From Phytophthora colocasiae (taxonomy: Eukaryota; Oomycota; Peronosporomycetes; Peronosporales; Peronosporaceae), in the NCBI GenBank assembly GCA_018806915.1, contig JAGKQI010000052.1, positions 372,001 to 436,000 on the forward strand: a DNA stretch of 64,000 nucleotides. Reading direction: 5' to 3'. The notes beneath the pieces were generated by a model. The model was not told the origin of the DNA. It did no database searches and worked only from the letters and a program-made list of their open reading frames with translations. Each line of letters opens with the position of its first letter. Position 1 is the first letter of the stretch. The translations under genes and the position numbers were made by a program. Below, in pieces: positions 33,298 to 44,300 of this stretch.

Positions 33298-34068
33298 TTA
33301 AAGCGGCCATGCCTTGTCTAAGTGGTCTTCGTAGTGTTCGTCACTGAATGGAACCTCCGCTTTCCCGAAAGAGTCACTGTTGTTGAGAGCCACACGGGCT
33401 GCATCCGTCAATTGTTCCCACATGATCAAGTCCTGGTACTCGCCATCCCAAGGGGCGAAGTCCATGTATGGGTTGCCAAGGTCGCTCGAGTCGTACTCGA
33501 ATCGGAGAGACGTGTTGGAGCCATAATATTCAACACGCCGGGATAAACGGCCCACCGTTCGATAGCCAACAAAATACGACGGCCAGATCTTCAGCTCCTT
33601 CCAGTATTTCGTGTCGGACTTGGACATGGAGACACCAACGATCTTTGGGATCTCCAAGTCAGGGTTGTCAATCCACACGACGACATTCTTCCAGTCATGA
33701 CGTCCCGAAGGGAATCCCGTCCAATTAAACCCTTTCGGGAAGTACCAGGCGTACATGATGGCCCACAGATCCTTGTACCATCCAGCTCGCCCATATACTT
33801 GAGCCCCCTTCGGCGCGTACTTGCACGCATCGTTCCCATTCGTCCCCTTGAGGCCACCAGTGACCTCACCGGCAGTATTCACGGCAGGAAAGGGGACGCA
33901 TACCTTTTTCGGTGTGTACAGTTGAGGTTTGAACTTGATAGCAGCTTTCTCCGAGACTGTTACAGGCTCCGGTTCAGGAAAAGGCTCGATCTTGTCGTGA
34001 TCGACAGTCGCTAACGCATCAGCAGCTAACGCTGCAAAGACTGTCACGAGAAGTAGGCGTAGATTCAT
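33298..34068 (-). CDS. NLP4, divergent NPP1-family secreted protein
   Basis: 256 residues; the signal peptide begins MNLRLLLVTVFAALAA. The start at 34068 matches the other copies; the frame extends 12 codons upstream. Cys pair and AIMYAWYFPKG are kept. The heptapeptide region reads SGRHDWKN: the Gly/His/Asp part is nearer to cytolytic members than in NLP1-3, but the acidic ligand is still Lys. It has many substitutions and several indels against NLP1-3, concentrated after IWPS. It is probably the older paralogue, and probably non-cytotoxic by the same reasoning. Confidence 0.91.
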   Translation of the reverse strand: MNLRLLLVTVFAALAADALATVDHDKIEPFPEPEPVTVSEKAAIKFKPQLYTPKKVCVPFPAVNTAGEVTGGLKGTNGNDACKYAPKGAQVYGRAGWYKDLWAIMYAWYFPKGFNWTGFPSGRHDWKNVVVWIDNPDLEIPKIVGVSMSKSDTKYWKELKIWPSYFVGYRTVGRLSRRVEYYGSNTSLRFEYDSSDLGNPYMDFAPWDGEYQDLIMWEQLTDAARVALNNSDSFGKAEVPFSDEHYEDHLDKAWPL

Positions 34069-34178
34069 CTCGAGTCGATGAAAGAGGAAATGAGAGAAAT
34101 ACATCGATGGTAAATCACGCAGAATTAGTTTGCAGACCTGTGCATAGTAAAGTACTAGTAGTCAGTGCTGCAATGGCA

Positions 34179-35172
34179 TACACCGATCGACAGAATGCAT
34201 GAACCACTTTCCCGCAGGTGCAAAGTCTGTCCTGCGTGTGTAGACTGGTTATGTGAGAACGAATTAATAACGATTTTGGTAAAAGATAGAGAGCAGCTGT
34301 ATTTGCACTAAAAATTGGTTTTAAGTGCCTTGTTAAATGCACTAGTGACGGTATCCGCTTTAATAGATTCCCAGGCTGAAATGGCACGCTTTATCGTAGC
34401 CAAGCGCTTTTCTTTCGCCGTCGTAGCAGTAGCCTTTTCAAACAGCCATAACGCCTTCAGCTTCGCCTTGAGAGGCCCCATAATGCCAACGTCTAAGGGC
34501 TGGCAAACAGAGGTAGCGTTTTTAGGCAATGGCTGTAGAACAGCGCCAAGTTCCTCCGAAACTATAGCTTCCGATACGCCCGAGACATGACACGCTAAGT
34601 TATCTACGAGTAGTAGAGCCGAGGGCGTAATGTGCTGCTGCAGAAGCGAGCGTAGGTAAAGCTTCCACACGCGAGAGTCCATCCATGCTTTTGTCTGTAC
34701 AGTATACACATGACCTAAATATATAAACAGTTTAAGTATAAATAAACGAAATAAAACAAATTAAAAAGACTCACCTTGGGGGTATGTTGGCAATTCTTCC
34801 ATCTCGATGGTTCCGTTCGGTTCCCCTCGCAAAATAAATAGCAATGGCAGCTTGACACCATCAGCACCAATTGTGCATACGGCGTTGTTTGGCTGGCGCG
34901 TACACCTCCTCAAGGAGGCATGTGATGGCAACCTCCTCTGCCTCCTGCAATACTGTCGCGGGTGGTGGGGTCTGCGAGGACTCCTCGTCCGCTGCCTCCA
35001 TTTTATCGAGTGGCTGAAGGAGACCTCCGTTTTATCGAGTGGCTAGTGGAGTTTTATTTTAGCGATTGAACGCTGCGACGGGTGATTTGATTGGTTGATA
35101 ACAATATGTGGACACAATTCTATATCACGGGCGCCCTTTTTATATGGACCATGCATTCTGTCGATCGGTGTA
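34179..35172 (-). mobile_element. Pogo-like element with partial transposase, parent type of the MITEs
   Basis: A 994-bp element with TACACCGATCGACAGAATGC TIRs bounded by TA. It keeps more of the transposase than the 0.6-kb MITEs, with which it shares both ends. Its left flank is NLP4 promoter sequence, while its right flank is the middle of a gypsy LTR, so the two flanks do not belong to one original site. Confidence 0.85.
34308..35003 (-). pseudogene. Pogo-like transposase remnant
   Basis: On the minus strand an N-terminal exon (MEAADEESSQTPPPATVLQ, from 35003) ends at RRMHNWC; a large deletion follows. GVKLPLLFILRGEPNGTIEM then leads to a GT-AG intron (about 34772-34714), and HVYTVQTKAWMDSRVWK continues through LLLVDNLACHVS and CQPLDVGIMGPLKAK, the second and third catalytic Asp regions. 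The first Asp region is deleted. It is related to, but distinct from, the transposase at 98-1459. Confidence 0.8.
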
Positions 35173-35371
35173 CACTCTACTGGATTTTTGAGAGAGCTCT
35201 GTGAGCCACCAGTTAGCTTAGGACCGTAAGAGCCTTCCTCATTTCAATTCACTTTTCAATTTACCAACAACCTCTCAGTGGCCCACCAACTGGTCACGCC
35301 TCCCTGGGTCTTCGCTCCGCCGTCCAAGTCCGGCCTCCGCTTCCTCGCCCCCGCGCGCCTACTGTGTTACA
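35171..35371 (+). repeat. Gypsy A 5' LTR, truncated
   Basis: Identical by eye to 58203-58403. The upstream 310 bp of the LTR are missing: sequence starts exactly at the TA of the pogo-like element, so that element jumped into the LTR and the far side was lost or exchanged. Confidence 0.85.
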
Positions 35372-35705
35372 TAGTAGCGCTTGTCGGGTCAAGCTTCGCT
35401 CCATCGTCCAAGGTCGGGTCTCTCGTGGGCGGCATAGCCAGAAGCGAGTAGATCCTTGGCTATTAGCACTAGCCAATTGCTGAGGAAGTGCTAGGCCTAA
35501 AGGGGTCTCTTTTGGGTTGTCTTTGGGAGAGTTCATGCCCATCACAGGTCAGGGAATCAACTTTGAAAGGTTGGTATATCTCTGCCTAGTGCACGTAACT
35601 CTTTGGTCGCTACTAGAAGCCGGTTCAGTGCTTGGAACGCTCTTAAGTGCAGCTTTTATTTCCATCGCTCCCCGGTAGCTTCCAATTTACCCTTTCTTTT
35701 GGTGT
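35372..35705 (+). other. Gypsy A leader
   Basis: Untranslated leader between the 5' LTR and the first ORF. No standard TGG-starting primer-binding site is evident directly after the LTR. TTGGCTATTAGC occurs near 35457. Nothing else is recognised. Confidence 0.5.
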
Positions 35706-36071
35706 ATGGGTCGGTACAAACCGAGCCACAACAAGAGTCGTAAAAGGAAGAGTCGTGAGCTCAACTTGACAGACAGTTCGAAACCACCTGTTGTCCAGGT
35801 TGTGAGACGAGCTCCTCTTCCTGATACGAGTCTTTTCGGCTACCCTTACGACGCTGAGAAGTTCTCTAAGCTTCAAGAGGATCTGCTTAAGAATATCAAG
35901 AAGTCTCGTCGCATTACCCGTCGTTTCAAGAAACTGACAAATCGTATTGAGGACGACGCGGTTGCAGAGAGAGTCAAGGGCTTACTTAACGAGATTTTCG
36001 TCGAGCTCGGACATCTTGAAGACATCACTACGATCAAGCTAGATCGCGAAGTAAGCAGTAGTCGTAACTAA
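35706..36071 (+). CDS. Small basic leader ORF of gypsy A
   Basis: 121 residues from ATG at 35706 to the stop at 36071, 78 bp before gag. Its N terminus is strongly basic (MGRYKPSHNKSRKRKSR), and the rest is mixed charge and helix-like (YDAEKFSKLQEDLLKNIKKS). I know no standard gypsy protein in this place. It could be a nucleic-acid-binding accessory protein or a translated leader peptide; conservation in other copies would decide. Confidence 0.5.
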   Translation: MGRYKPSHNKSRKRKSRELNLTDSSKPPVVQVVRRAPLPDTSLFGYPYDAEKFSKLQEDLLKNIKKSRRITRRFKKLTNRIEDDAVAERVKGLLNEIFVELGHLEDITTIKLDREVSSSRN

Positions 36072-36148
36072 AGAAAGGTTTTCTCCTTCTTTCATTGGAT
36101 TTTTGGGTTTTATTGGATTGAGTTCGTGCTACGAAAAGTCCACTCGAA

Positions 36149-38587
36149 ATGTCATCTACACGTGGTAGATCGAGTGAGCGCGACTCTCCAAACCCGCGTC
36201 CGCGTAGAACGCCTCGAACGACAGCCAGGACGGCACCTGATTCACACCAGGGCCAACCGCAGGCTACCGCTAGGACGGCTCCAATTCCACAGAGCCAACC
36301 GCAAGCAACCGCTAGGACGGCTCCTATTCCACAGAGCCAACCGCAAGCAACGGCTAGGACGGCTCCTGATCCACAGGGCCAACCGCAACCAACGGCTAGG
36401 ACGGCTCCTGATCCACAGGGCCAACCGCAACCAACGGCTAGGACGACTCCTGATCCACAGGGTCAACCGCAAGCTACGAATACGTCGTCGGGACAAGCAG
36501 GCGCAGCATCAGACACGATGTCGATGCAACAGCTGTTAGTTTACTTAACGCAGCAGCAACAGTCATACCAAGCCCAGATGCAAACCCAGTTGCAAGCACA
36601 GATGCAGCAGGCCAACGCAAGATTCGAATATCTAGTTGCGTCCAGGGGTGAGCAAAGAAAGAAGGATCCGCCTATGTATGAAGGCAAATACGGCGAAGAT
36701 ATTGAGTTATGGATCTTCGCCACCGAGCAGTATTACGCAAGCAGACGCGAGTTGATGGAGGCAGATACATCGGATTTTGTGACGATGATCTCCAGCAACT
36801 TAGGCAAGTCAGTGCTGAATTGGTATCGCGCGTTTATCGCAGAGTGTGAGGGTACGAACGAACAGCCCACATGGTCGCTCTTCAAGGGAAGACTTCGCAC
36901 TCGTTTCAGGCCGAAGGACTTCGAATATGATCTTCGCGAGAGGATGTTTCGTCTCAAACAGAATGAGACCATCCATGATTACGTCTCCAAGTTTCAAGAC
37001 TTGCTATCACAGACAGAATTGTCTATCAGCGAGTTGGAGAAGCGTTTCTTCTTTCAGAACGGTTTGCGAGAGGAGACAGCGAGGAAGATCAAGGAAGAGA
37101 GTCCTTCAACACTGCAAGATGCCATTGAGATTGCGTCGAATTTTGAGTTTGCACACTACTCGGGAAAACCCCCAAGAGCTCCTGCGGAAGGTTCGCAAGG
37201 ATCGTCAAGCTCGGGGCATCGTGCGTCTAAGTCGAAGCAGAATTCAAAGAGCTCCGACAAGAAGAAAGGCAAGAGCTATGATTGGAAAAAGACAGCTACG
37301 TGCAGAAACTGTGGCAAGTTTGGCCACATTTCTCCAGATTGTACTCAGCCAAAACGTACTGAAGCAAATCGGTACATGCAGGGCGCAGTGTATGCGATCC
37401 TAGAGGCTGAAGCTCGAGCATTCAAGACGGATGACCAAGAGAGGCCCGTCACGATATTCATCGACAACGGCAGTAGCCTGAATGGCGTAACTGAGGAGTT
37501 GGTGAAGAAGCTTGAGTTGGATGTCACTGAAGGTGACATGATGCAAGTTGATCTCGGTTATGATCAAGTTGTGCATCGTCCACGTCGGACTGTGGAGATG
37601 TCTCTGCAGTTACCAGGGTTTCCTTTGACAACGGGAACATTCCAAGTCATGCCAGTTCCTGAAGGAAAGGATGTTGTTTTGGGCATGATGTGGCTGCGGG
37701 AGCAGAACCCTGATATCGACTGGAATACTGGACAGATTGCACCTCGCATCAAGGTGGAGAACACGCAGACTGTGAAGTTGAGACTGCCGAAGACTCGTCC
37801 AGCCCGTTGGGTGGCAGGACAACGCCGCGCCAGAGTTGCGCAGGCCCGTGAGATCTTCAATTACTATCGGCAGCATGGCCAAAACGGCCAGTTTGGGCGA
37901 ACGAAGATTATTTCGTCCAAACAGTTCCAGCAGATGTTGCGTAGGGACAAGGATATTGAGGCAGTGTTTGTCATCAATCCGCATGATTCGGAGAAGGCTG
38001 AACGCTTCAAGAGTCAAGGATGGGACGCTCTCAAGGATAATCCGGCGTATGAGACGCTACTGAAGTATGCGGATACGGTTTTCCGTACGGAACTTCCGAA
38101 TGAGACACCGCCAGTACGGGAAGGAATTGAGCACGATATTTTGCTCAAACCCGGTACTCAACCGATTTCGGTCAAACAATGGCGCCAAAGTCCTGATCAG
38201 AGAAAAACGATTCAGGAATGGACCAAAGAGATGGTTCAGGCTGGCATCATTCGACCAAGTACGTCAGCGTTTTGTGCACCGACTTTCTGTGTGAAGAAAC
38301 CAGTCGGATGGCGTATTGTGCACGATTATCGTCTATTGAACTTGGCGACGATTTTACCAGCTATTCCTATGCCTCGCAAGGAAGATACCTTTGATGCGAT
38401 GGCCGGTAGCTATTGGTATTCGTGCATGGACTTACTTTGGGGTTATTACCAAGTGAAGTTACGAGAAGCAGATATACCTTTTACTGCTTTCTCGACCCCA
38501 GATGGTCTATTTGAATATCTCGTCACACCCATGGGGCTCAGTGGTAGCCCAGGAACCGACTGCTGCAAAAGGTTTTCATGGATTTGA
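36149..38587 (+). pseudogene. Gypsy A gag-protease-RT (5' part), frameshifted in RT
   Basis: 812 residues are open. The N-terminal ~130 residues contain tandem PQGQPQPTARTAPD-type repeats. The gag domain follows at about 170-345 (YEGKYGEDIELWIFATEQYY), then the zinc knuckle CRNCGKFGHISPDC near 385. The protease motif is IFIDNGSS near 436 (DNG rather than DTG/DSG), and the RT begins near 690 with GWRIVHDYRLLN, YSCMDLLWGYYQ and VTPMGLSGSPGT. Just after GSPGT a small deletion removes codons expected there (about 7 nt, inferred from the family) and shifts frame. The start ATG at 36149 is preceded by the leader ORF. Confidence 0.88.
36241..36478 (+). repeat. Tandem 42-bp repeats in gag
   Basis: About five and a half units, each encoding 14 residues of the form ARTAPDPQGQPQPT. 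Units fall into a PQSQPQA type and a PQGQPQP type, suggesting at least two rounds of expansion. Confidence 0.85.
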
Positions 38588-39702
38588 GTGATGTGGCGAA
38601 GATTTACTTCGATGATATCTACGTATACACGAAGGGTGAAGATGTGAACGACCACATCGCAGCACTGGACAGGGTATTGAAGCGATGTGAAGAGCAGAAG
38701 CTCTACATCAAACTGTCCAAATGCCAATTTTGCGTGGAGGAGATTCCATGCTTAGGCGACTTCGTCGGACGCAAGGGCGTTCGTATGGACCCAGATAAGG
38801 TGAAGATTATCGCCGAGTGGCCAGTCCCCAAGACCAAGAAGCAAATGGAGAGCTTCCTGGGGACAACGGTTTACGTTTCGAGATTTTGCAAGGATTTTGC
38901 GCAGTTTGCAGGTCCTTTGCATGAATGTATCAAGGGAAAACGTTCTCGTGATGCTATCGAACTCGATGAGAACCAATTACGCTGTTTTGACGAGCTTAAG
39001 AAGCGCTTGTCATCACCTCCGGTTCTCAGTCTTCCTGATTTCTCCAAACCTTTCGGTATTCGAATGGACGCCTCAAATTTCGCAATTGGGGGAGTCTTAT
39101 TTCAAAAGGAGGGAGGGTTGGAACATCCAATAGCCTATACGGGCAGAAAGATGAAGCCAGCAGAACTGAATTATCCAGTTCGCGAACAGGAACTACTCGC
39201 TATTATGCATGCGTTGAAGACATGGCGCGTGTATCTTCTCGACAAGCCATTCCTGGTGGAAACAGATCACAAGAGCATTGAGATGATTCTCACGCAGAAG
39301 ACGACGAATCGACGCATTGCGCGGTGGTTCAACGAACTTGCGGAGTTTCAGCCTCTGTTCAAGTGGATTCCAGGAGAGACGAATGTAGTCGCAGATGCGA
39401 TGTCGAGAAATCCTGAGTTCGAGCATAAAGCAGCGCAAGTGAGCCTGAAGGAACTTCTTGATACGGCGCAAAACCGTGAAATTGTGGCTACCATGGTCGA
39501 GAACAATATGACCGTGGCACAATCCGCAGTGAAGATGTACTCGTGGAACAAGGACTTGCAAGGACTTGTCAAGAAGCTACAGCTTGGAGACAAGGTTCCG
39601 CATTACTCGCTAGATCATGGCGTGCTGTATTATCAGACGCGTGAAGATGAGAGTCCTAGATTGTACATTCCCGATGACGAAGATCTGAAGAATCGAGTCA
39701 TT
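38578..39702 (+). pseudogene. Gypsy A RT-RNase H (3' part)
   Basis: Continues the polyprotein in another frame. IYFDDIYVYTKG is the RT YXDD box, FLGTTVYVSRFCKDFA the thumb, and IRMDASNFAIGGVLFQ starts the gypsy RNase H with its catalytic Asp. TDHKSIEMI and TNVVADAMSR complete the domain. It is cut at VI by the gypsy B LTR. Confidence 0.88.
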
Positions 39703-41280
39703 TGACATGATGTTAATTCCGATTTTCGAGCGACAGGTGGATATTACGTTACGATGTGATTGGTTATACTATGGGTTATAAGCGAAAGGGACTTTGGGAC
39801 GCGGCCGCACCCGTGCGACATCTGTGGAAGATTGTGGATAAACCTTCGCCTGACTGTAAAGGGGCCCAAAGGACCAGAAGTGTACTTCAGAGTGTGCACA
39901 ACTCTGAAGATCAACTACACTCTGTCTGGTCACCGGACTTTCCCCGACGATGAGTGCCTAAGTTCTGGCGGAAAGTCTCTCAGAAGAACGTATCTCTGAG
40001 AGACCTCATCCCGTTACCGTCCAGCGCGACGATGGATGGTTCAAGGATTCACAATATATACCCGCAGAAACCAAGTATCGCGCGCCGGACGCCGCGCACC
40101 CGCGCAACCCTCAAGATCTTCATACTCTGAAAACCAAGTGATATCAGACTCTGAAACCACCGAAGATTCAAGACCATACTGAAACCAAGTGAACCCAAGT
40201 TCAAGTCACGCATTCAAGTGATTACTGACCTGCACATCCCCCGTAATGACGTCTCTACCTGTCAACCCATCGAGATCGGCTGCACAGCCTGCATACTGAG
40301 ACCAAGTCAAAGTACCAGATGTATACAAAGACCAAGAGTACCTGAGATATGACGACTGACTGCATAAATGACGCAAAAGACGACAAGAAGAAGAGAGTTA
40401 CCAGAGATATATGATAGTTATAAGGAAGATAAACGATAAACAGAGTTCAATTTGCTTGCTACTGCACAAGTCCGCTTGAGAGGTATTCAAGCCACTGCGT
40501 CATCACGTACGTCGTGTGATCTCCACCAAATTCAATCCCCTTAGGTGGAGATCAGGTAACGTAGAGACCTGAAAGGACCCGCCTATTCCATATCCTAGTT
40601 GGGTCGTTTGTTTTGTCTCTAGCGGTAGCCCATTTCATATTGCTCGTTTGGACAGGCTCTGGAAACTAGACAGTCGTTTTCAGAGTGCAAGGTAGACTGT
40701 TATATATAGCCGATTGTATTGGTTTATATTTTCCCTCTATATAAGAGGGTGGTGCGCGAACGTAAAGGGATACCAGACAGACCAGGTGTCTGGTAGTAAG
40801 TCCCTAGTTGACCTGGAGTGTTAGCCCACCGTTCAAGGGCCTAGAAAGAATAAGAACGGCTGTATATATTTGTATATTTTCGAACTCTGTGTATTGGTTG
40901 TTTATCTCTGAAAATCAGGTATTTCGGTTCTGGATTTGTGATATTCAGACACCGATTTCAGACTTTCTCTGGTATATTAACCTCTTTTCGACCGCCGACT
41001 TCCTGGAAACCATCTTGGTTCCCAGAGATTCCGACTCCCGAACGCTCCTGGAAGGATTCCACACCAGACTCCAAGGGAACCCCTACTTCTCTTCACAGCA
41101 TATTCTCAGACTCCGGCGAGGGTCATATTTCCGAAGCCAACGAACCCACGAGGATACCGCAAGGTACCACACGCCAACCTACCGTTGTACGGCTCTGAAA
41201 ACTCCTTTTCAGTAGTCGTATAACTAGGGTTCACTATACGCCCCCTGCTCCGCGACCAAAGTTTCACCGACTTCGCGACA
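39703..41280 (+). repeat. Gypsy B 5' LTR
   Basis: 1578 bp. TATATAAGAGGG near 40738 is a plausible TATA box. 40520-40556 contains the hairpin GATCTCCACC...GGTGGAGATC, and near 40773 TACCAGACA pairs with TGTCTGGTA. ACTCTGAAAACCAAGT occurs near 40128. Relative to the 3' LTR it has eight extra bases (ACCCACGA) near 41147. No coding function is seen. Confidence 0.92.
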
Positions 41281-41282
41281 AC

Positions 41283-41300
41283 TGGTGCGCGTGCCCGGAT
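41283..41300 (+). promoter_or_regulatory. Putative primer-binding site of gypsy B
   Basis: TGGTGCGCGTGCCCGGAT begins two bases after the 5' LTR; a TGG start two bases in is the normal layout for tRNA-primed elements. The matching tRNA was not determined. Confidence 0.5.
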
Positions 41301-41373
41301 CTTTGGAATCGTGATATCACCGGATTTGAGAGTACAAGAAGAGAAAGTTTCCTGTCAAGCGTCTATATTCAAG

Positions 41374-44300
41374 ATGGCTACGCCAGGATCTACGAGAGGA
41401 GGACGCCGTGGTCGTGGTCGGAGCATTCCGACACGTCAATCCAAGCGTCTACAAGGTTTGTCGCCTGAAGAGCAACCAGACTTGGATGCTATCCAGAAGG
41501 CGGCCCGCGAGAAGAGGAAAGCTGCGCGAGAGAAGAAGGCAGCTGAGAATGTGAGCGTCCCAGAACCGGCGGTCGAAGACCAGCCTGCTGAGGAACCAGA
41601 AGCTCAAGAGACACCTGCTGTCCCTGGTGAACAAGGTTCTGAAGGCCCGTCAGAAGTCGAAGCTTCTGGTGACGAGGCGACCACTGCCCGCGAGGGTGGT
41701 GATGAGGCGTCTGAGGGAGGCGCCGATATGGTTGAGTCCCCGGAAGTGATCGATCTGTGTTCAGATTCGGCAACTTCCGGCCAGTCCGTGGATGAAGTGA
41801 AACCAGAACCCGGACTCTCTGAAGAACATGTTCCACGGTCCCCAAAGTCTGAAGACGCACCAATGTCTGATGACATGGCGATCAAGTCTGAAGAGTCTCT
41901 GAAGACACCGTCTGATGAGTCTGGGAGGGCTGATTCGCTTGACGGGGAACGAGCTCTGAGGTATGTGCGCCGTGAGCTCCGCCGTTGGAGAGATATGGAC
42001 ACAGGCAAGGTCGTCCCGCCCAGCGTCGAGTATATGTGGCCGACGATGAAGCCTAGTGCTGATGCTTTCCAGAAGGCTGCTGCAGCGACCGGCGACTACA
42101 TCAAGTGGCGATGTTCCTCCGTTTTCCCCGAGGATATGTGGATCTCCGAGTTTCACGCGAGGCGTCATGGTTTTGGTTGGATCCAAGACCTATCTTATGT
42201 TGAGATTCCGATGAGCACGTTGACAGCACCGGAGTGTGTGGCTGTTCTTCAGACAATGTTGTACGAGGCAGGATTCGAATTCCAGAATCTCCTTCCAACC
42301 TGGCCCCAGACGCAGGCGTCAGCCGTCGTTGGGTCTCAAGTACGCAGTGTGGCGTCCGAACTTCAGAGTCGACTCGCAGTAGAATTGGTTGAGTGGGCCA
42401 CAGTGACCGCCAGGTTACAAGTTTGCCGACTCCCAGAAAGCATGAAGCAAGAAGACACAGCTGACAAGAACGAAGCAAACGGTGTATTACCTGACGAAAA
42501 TGCTGACCTACAAGGACAACGGCTGATCATGCGACTCCGGGTAACCGGACTCCGAGTGACGCACAGCTCTGATGGTTCCAGCAGTGACGAGCCGCCGCAG
42601 TCCAAGCGCTTACAGCAGAGACCGCCGCGCCCACAAATCCCGTCGACACCGTCAGCTTTATCGACGCCATCGCTGTCTTCACTGCCGCAGTACGAGAGTC
42701 GCTCTGATAACACGCGACCGGAGTCTGAAAATCCAATGTCCGAAGATCACAGCATCTCTCAGACTCGGATGTCAGATGTACCAATTCCCAGTGTCATTGG
42801 GACCTCGGATGACCAGTCGTCGGGATTCCAGACTTCACGCGGAAGCTCTACGGACTCGTCCTTGATGTCCATGAGTCGAGGGGCGGCATCACATATGCCG
42901 CCGCCCACAGGAAGTCTGGCGTTAATCGCTCAAGGCGCTGATGTAGGAGGAACAGTCTCTGAAGGCATGGGGATCCAAGTGACGCGAACGCTGTTGCCAG
43001 TGAAACCAGAGTCCGAAGATGTCGACATGCCGGAAGAGAGACCAGAAGTGCCGGGCGCGGAGTCTGGAAACCAGGTGTCTGTCGGAAGTTCTTCACGGGA
43101 TTTCAAACAATTGTCTCCGGAGATTCTGCCTGTATCTGCCTCCACCCAAAGCGAAAGTCACCAGAGCCACCGCCAAAGTGTGAAGAGTGAAGACCTTCCG
43201 AGACCACCGTCCCGACGTTTGAGTTCCATCGCGTCGAGTCGTACGAAGTCTGAAGCTCGAAGCTCTCAGAGATCAGGGCCTGCCCAGATCGAGTTGAACA
43301 TCATGAGGCAACAGCAGGAGTGGCAAAGCCGGATGGAGCAAGCGCAGATGGAGTTTTTGGCCCGAGAACGCTTGAAGACCATGGAACGCGATCGTCGTCG
43401 AGAGCAACGTGACTTGGAGGCAAGACGCGAAATTCAGACGCTCACCGAGCGCTTGTTGAAGTCAGAAAACGCGAGGCTGGAGGCTGAGAGACGCGCCGAC
43501 GATGCTGAAGAACGCAGAAGTCTGGTATCTGAAGGCAAGCTCAGGAATCGCAGCGCGGCAGAGTTGGAAACTCTGAAAACGGAGCTCCAGAACTCTGAAA
43601 ATCAACGGCTGGAATCAGTGTTTGCTGAACGCTGGCGACAGAGAGAGGCTGAGACTGAAGCCGAACGTGCGCGTGCGACTGACGAGATGAAACGGGACTG
43701 GATTTCTCAAATGGAAGCATTACAACAGCGAATGAAAGTCATGGAAGCCGAGCGCGACAGGGAGAAAGAAAGTTCTCAGAACATGCAACGGTTCCAAGCC
43801 GGTCAGTTGAGAAACCTTCGGGCGACATTATCCCAAGTTCAAGAGGCGCGAAGGGTCGGTCACCCTGATTCGGCAACTTCAAACCAAGTGTTACATACAG
43901 GCAACCCTGAAGTTGCAACTATGTATCCAGTATCCGGGTCAGAAATCAGAAGAGACGCAAGAAGGGTTGGGGTTGAACCCATGTCACATTCACCGGCTCT
44001 CAAGACGGAATCTCGAGAGGTTGCAACCTTCCAGCAAGGCACCCCTGCACGAAGCACGGGGACGAAGCGAGTGAAGCCTGAGAGGAATGGCGGCGCTACT
44101 GCTGCTACGGCCACCCACGTGGTTCAAGCGACCTCGGTGACAGAGACCAAGGGCGATACTAGACGCGCGCCTACTCCGAGACGAGATCCGCCGCAGAAAA
44201 CTGAAGCTAGACGGCCTAATGGAGATCGAAGAGCGTCTCGCAGAGCGAAGCGTCATGATAGAGCACCACACTCTGGTGGAGACTCTGACAGTTCAAGCTC

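Larger units (their letters stand above)
30259..34178 (-). repeat. Palindrome II, right arm, diverged outer part
   Basis: Near-identical to the left arm up to about 33100, then clearly more diverged through NLP4 and its promoter. The outer end is cut by a pogo-like element at 34179. Confidence 0.83.
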
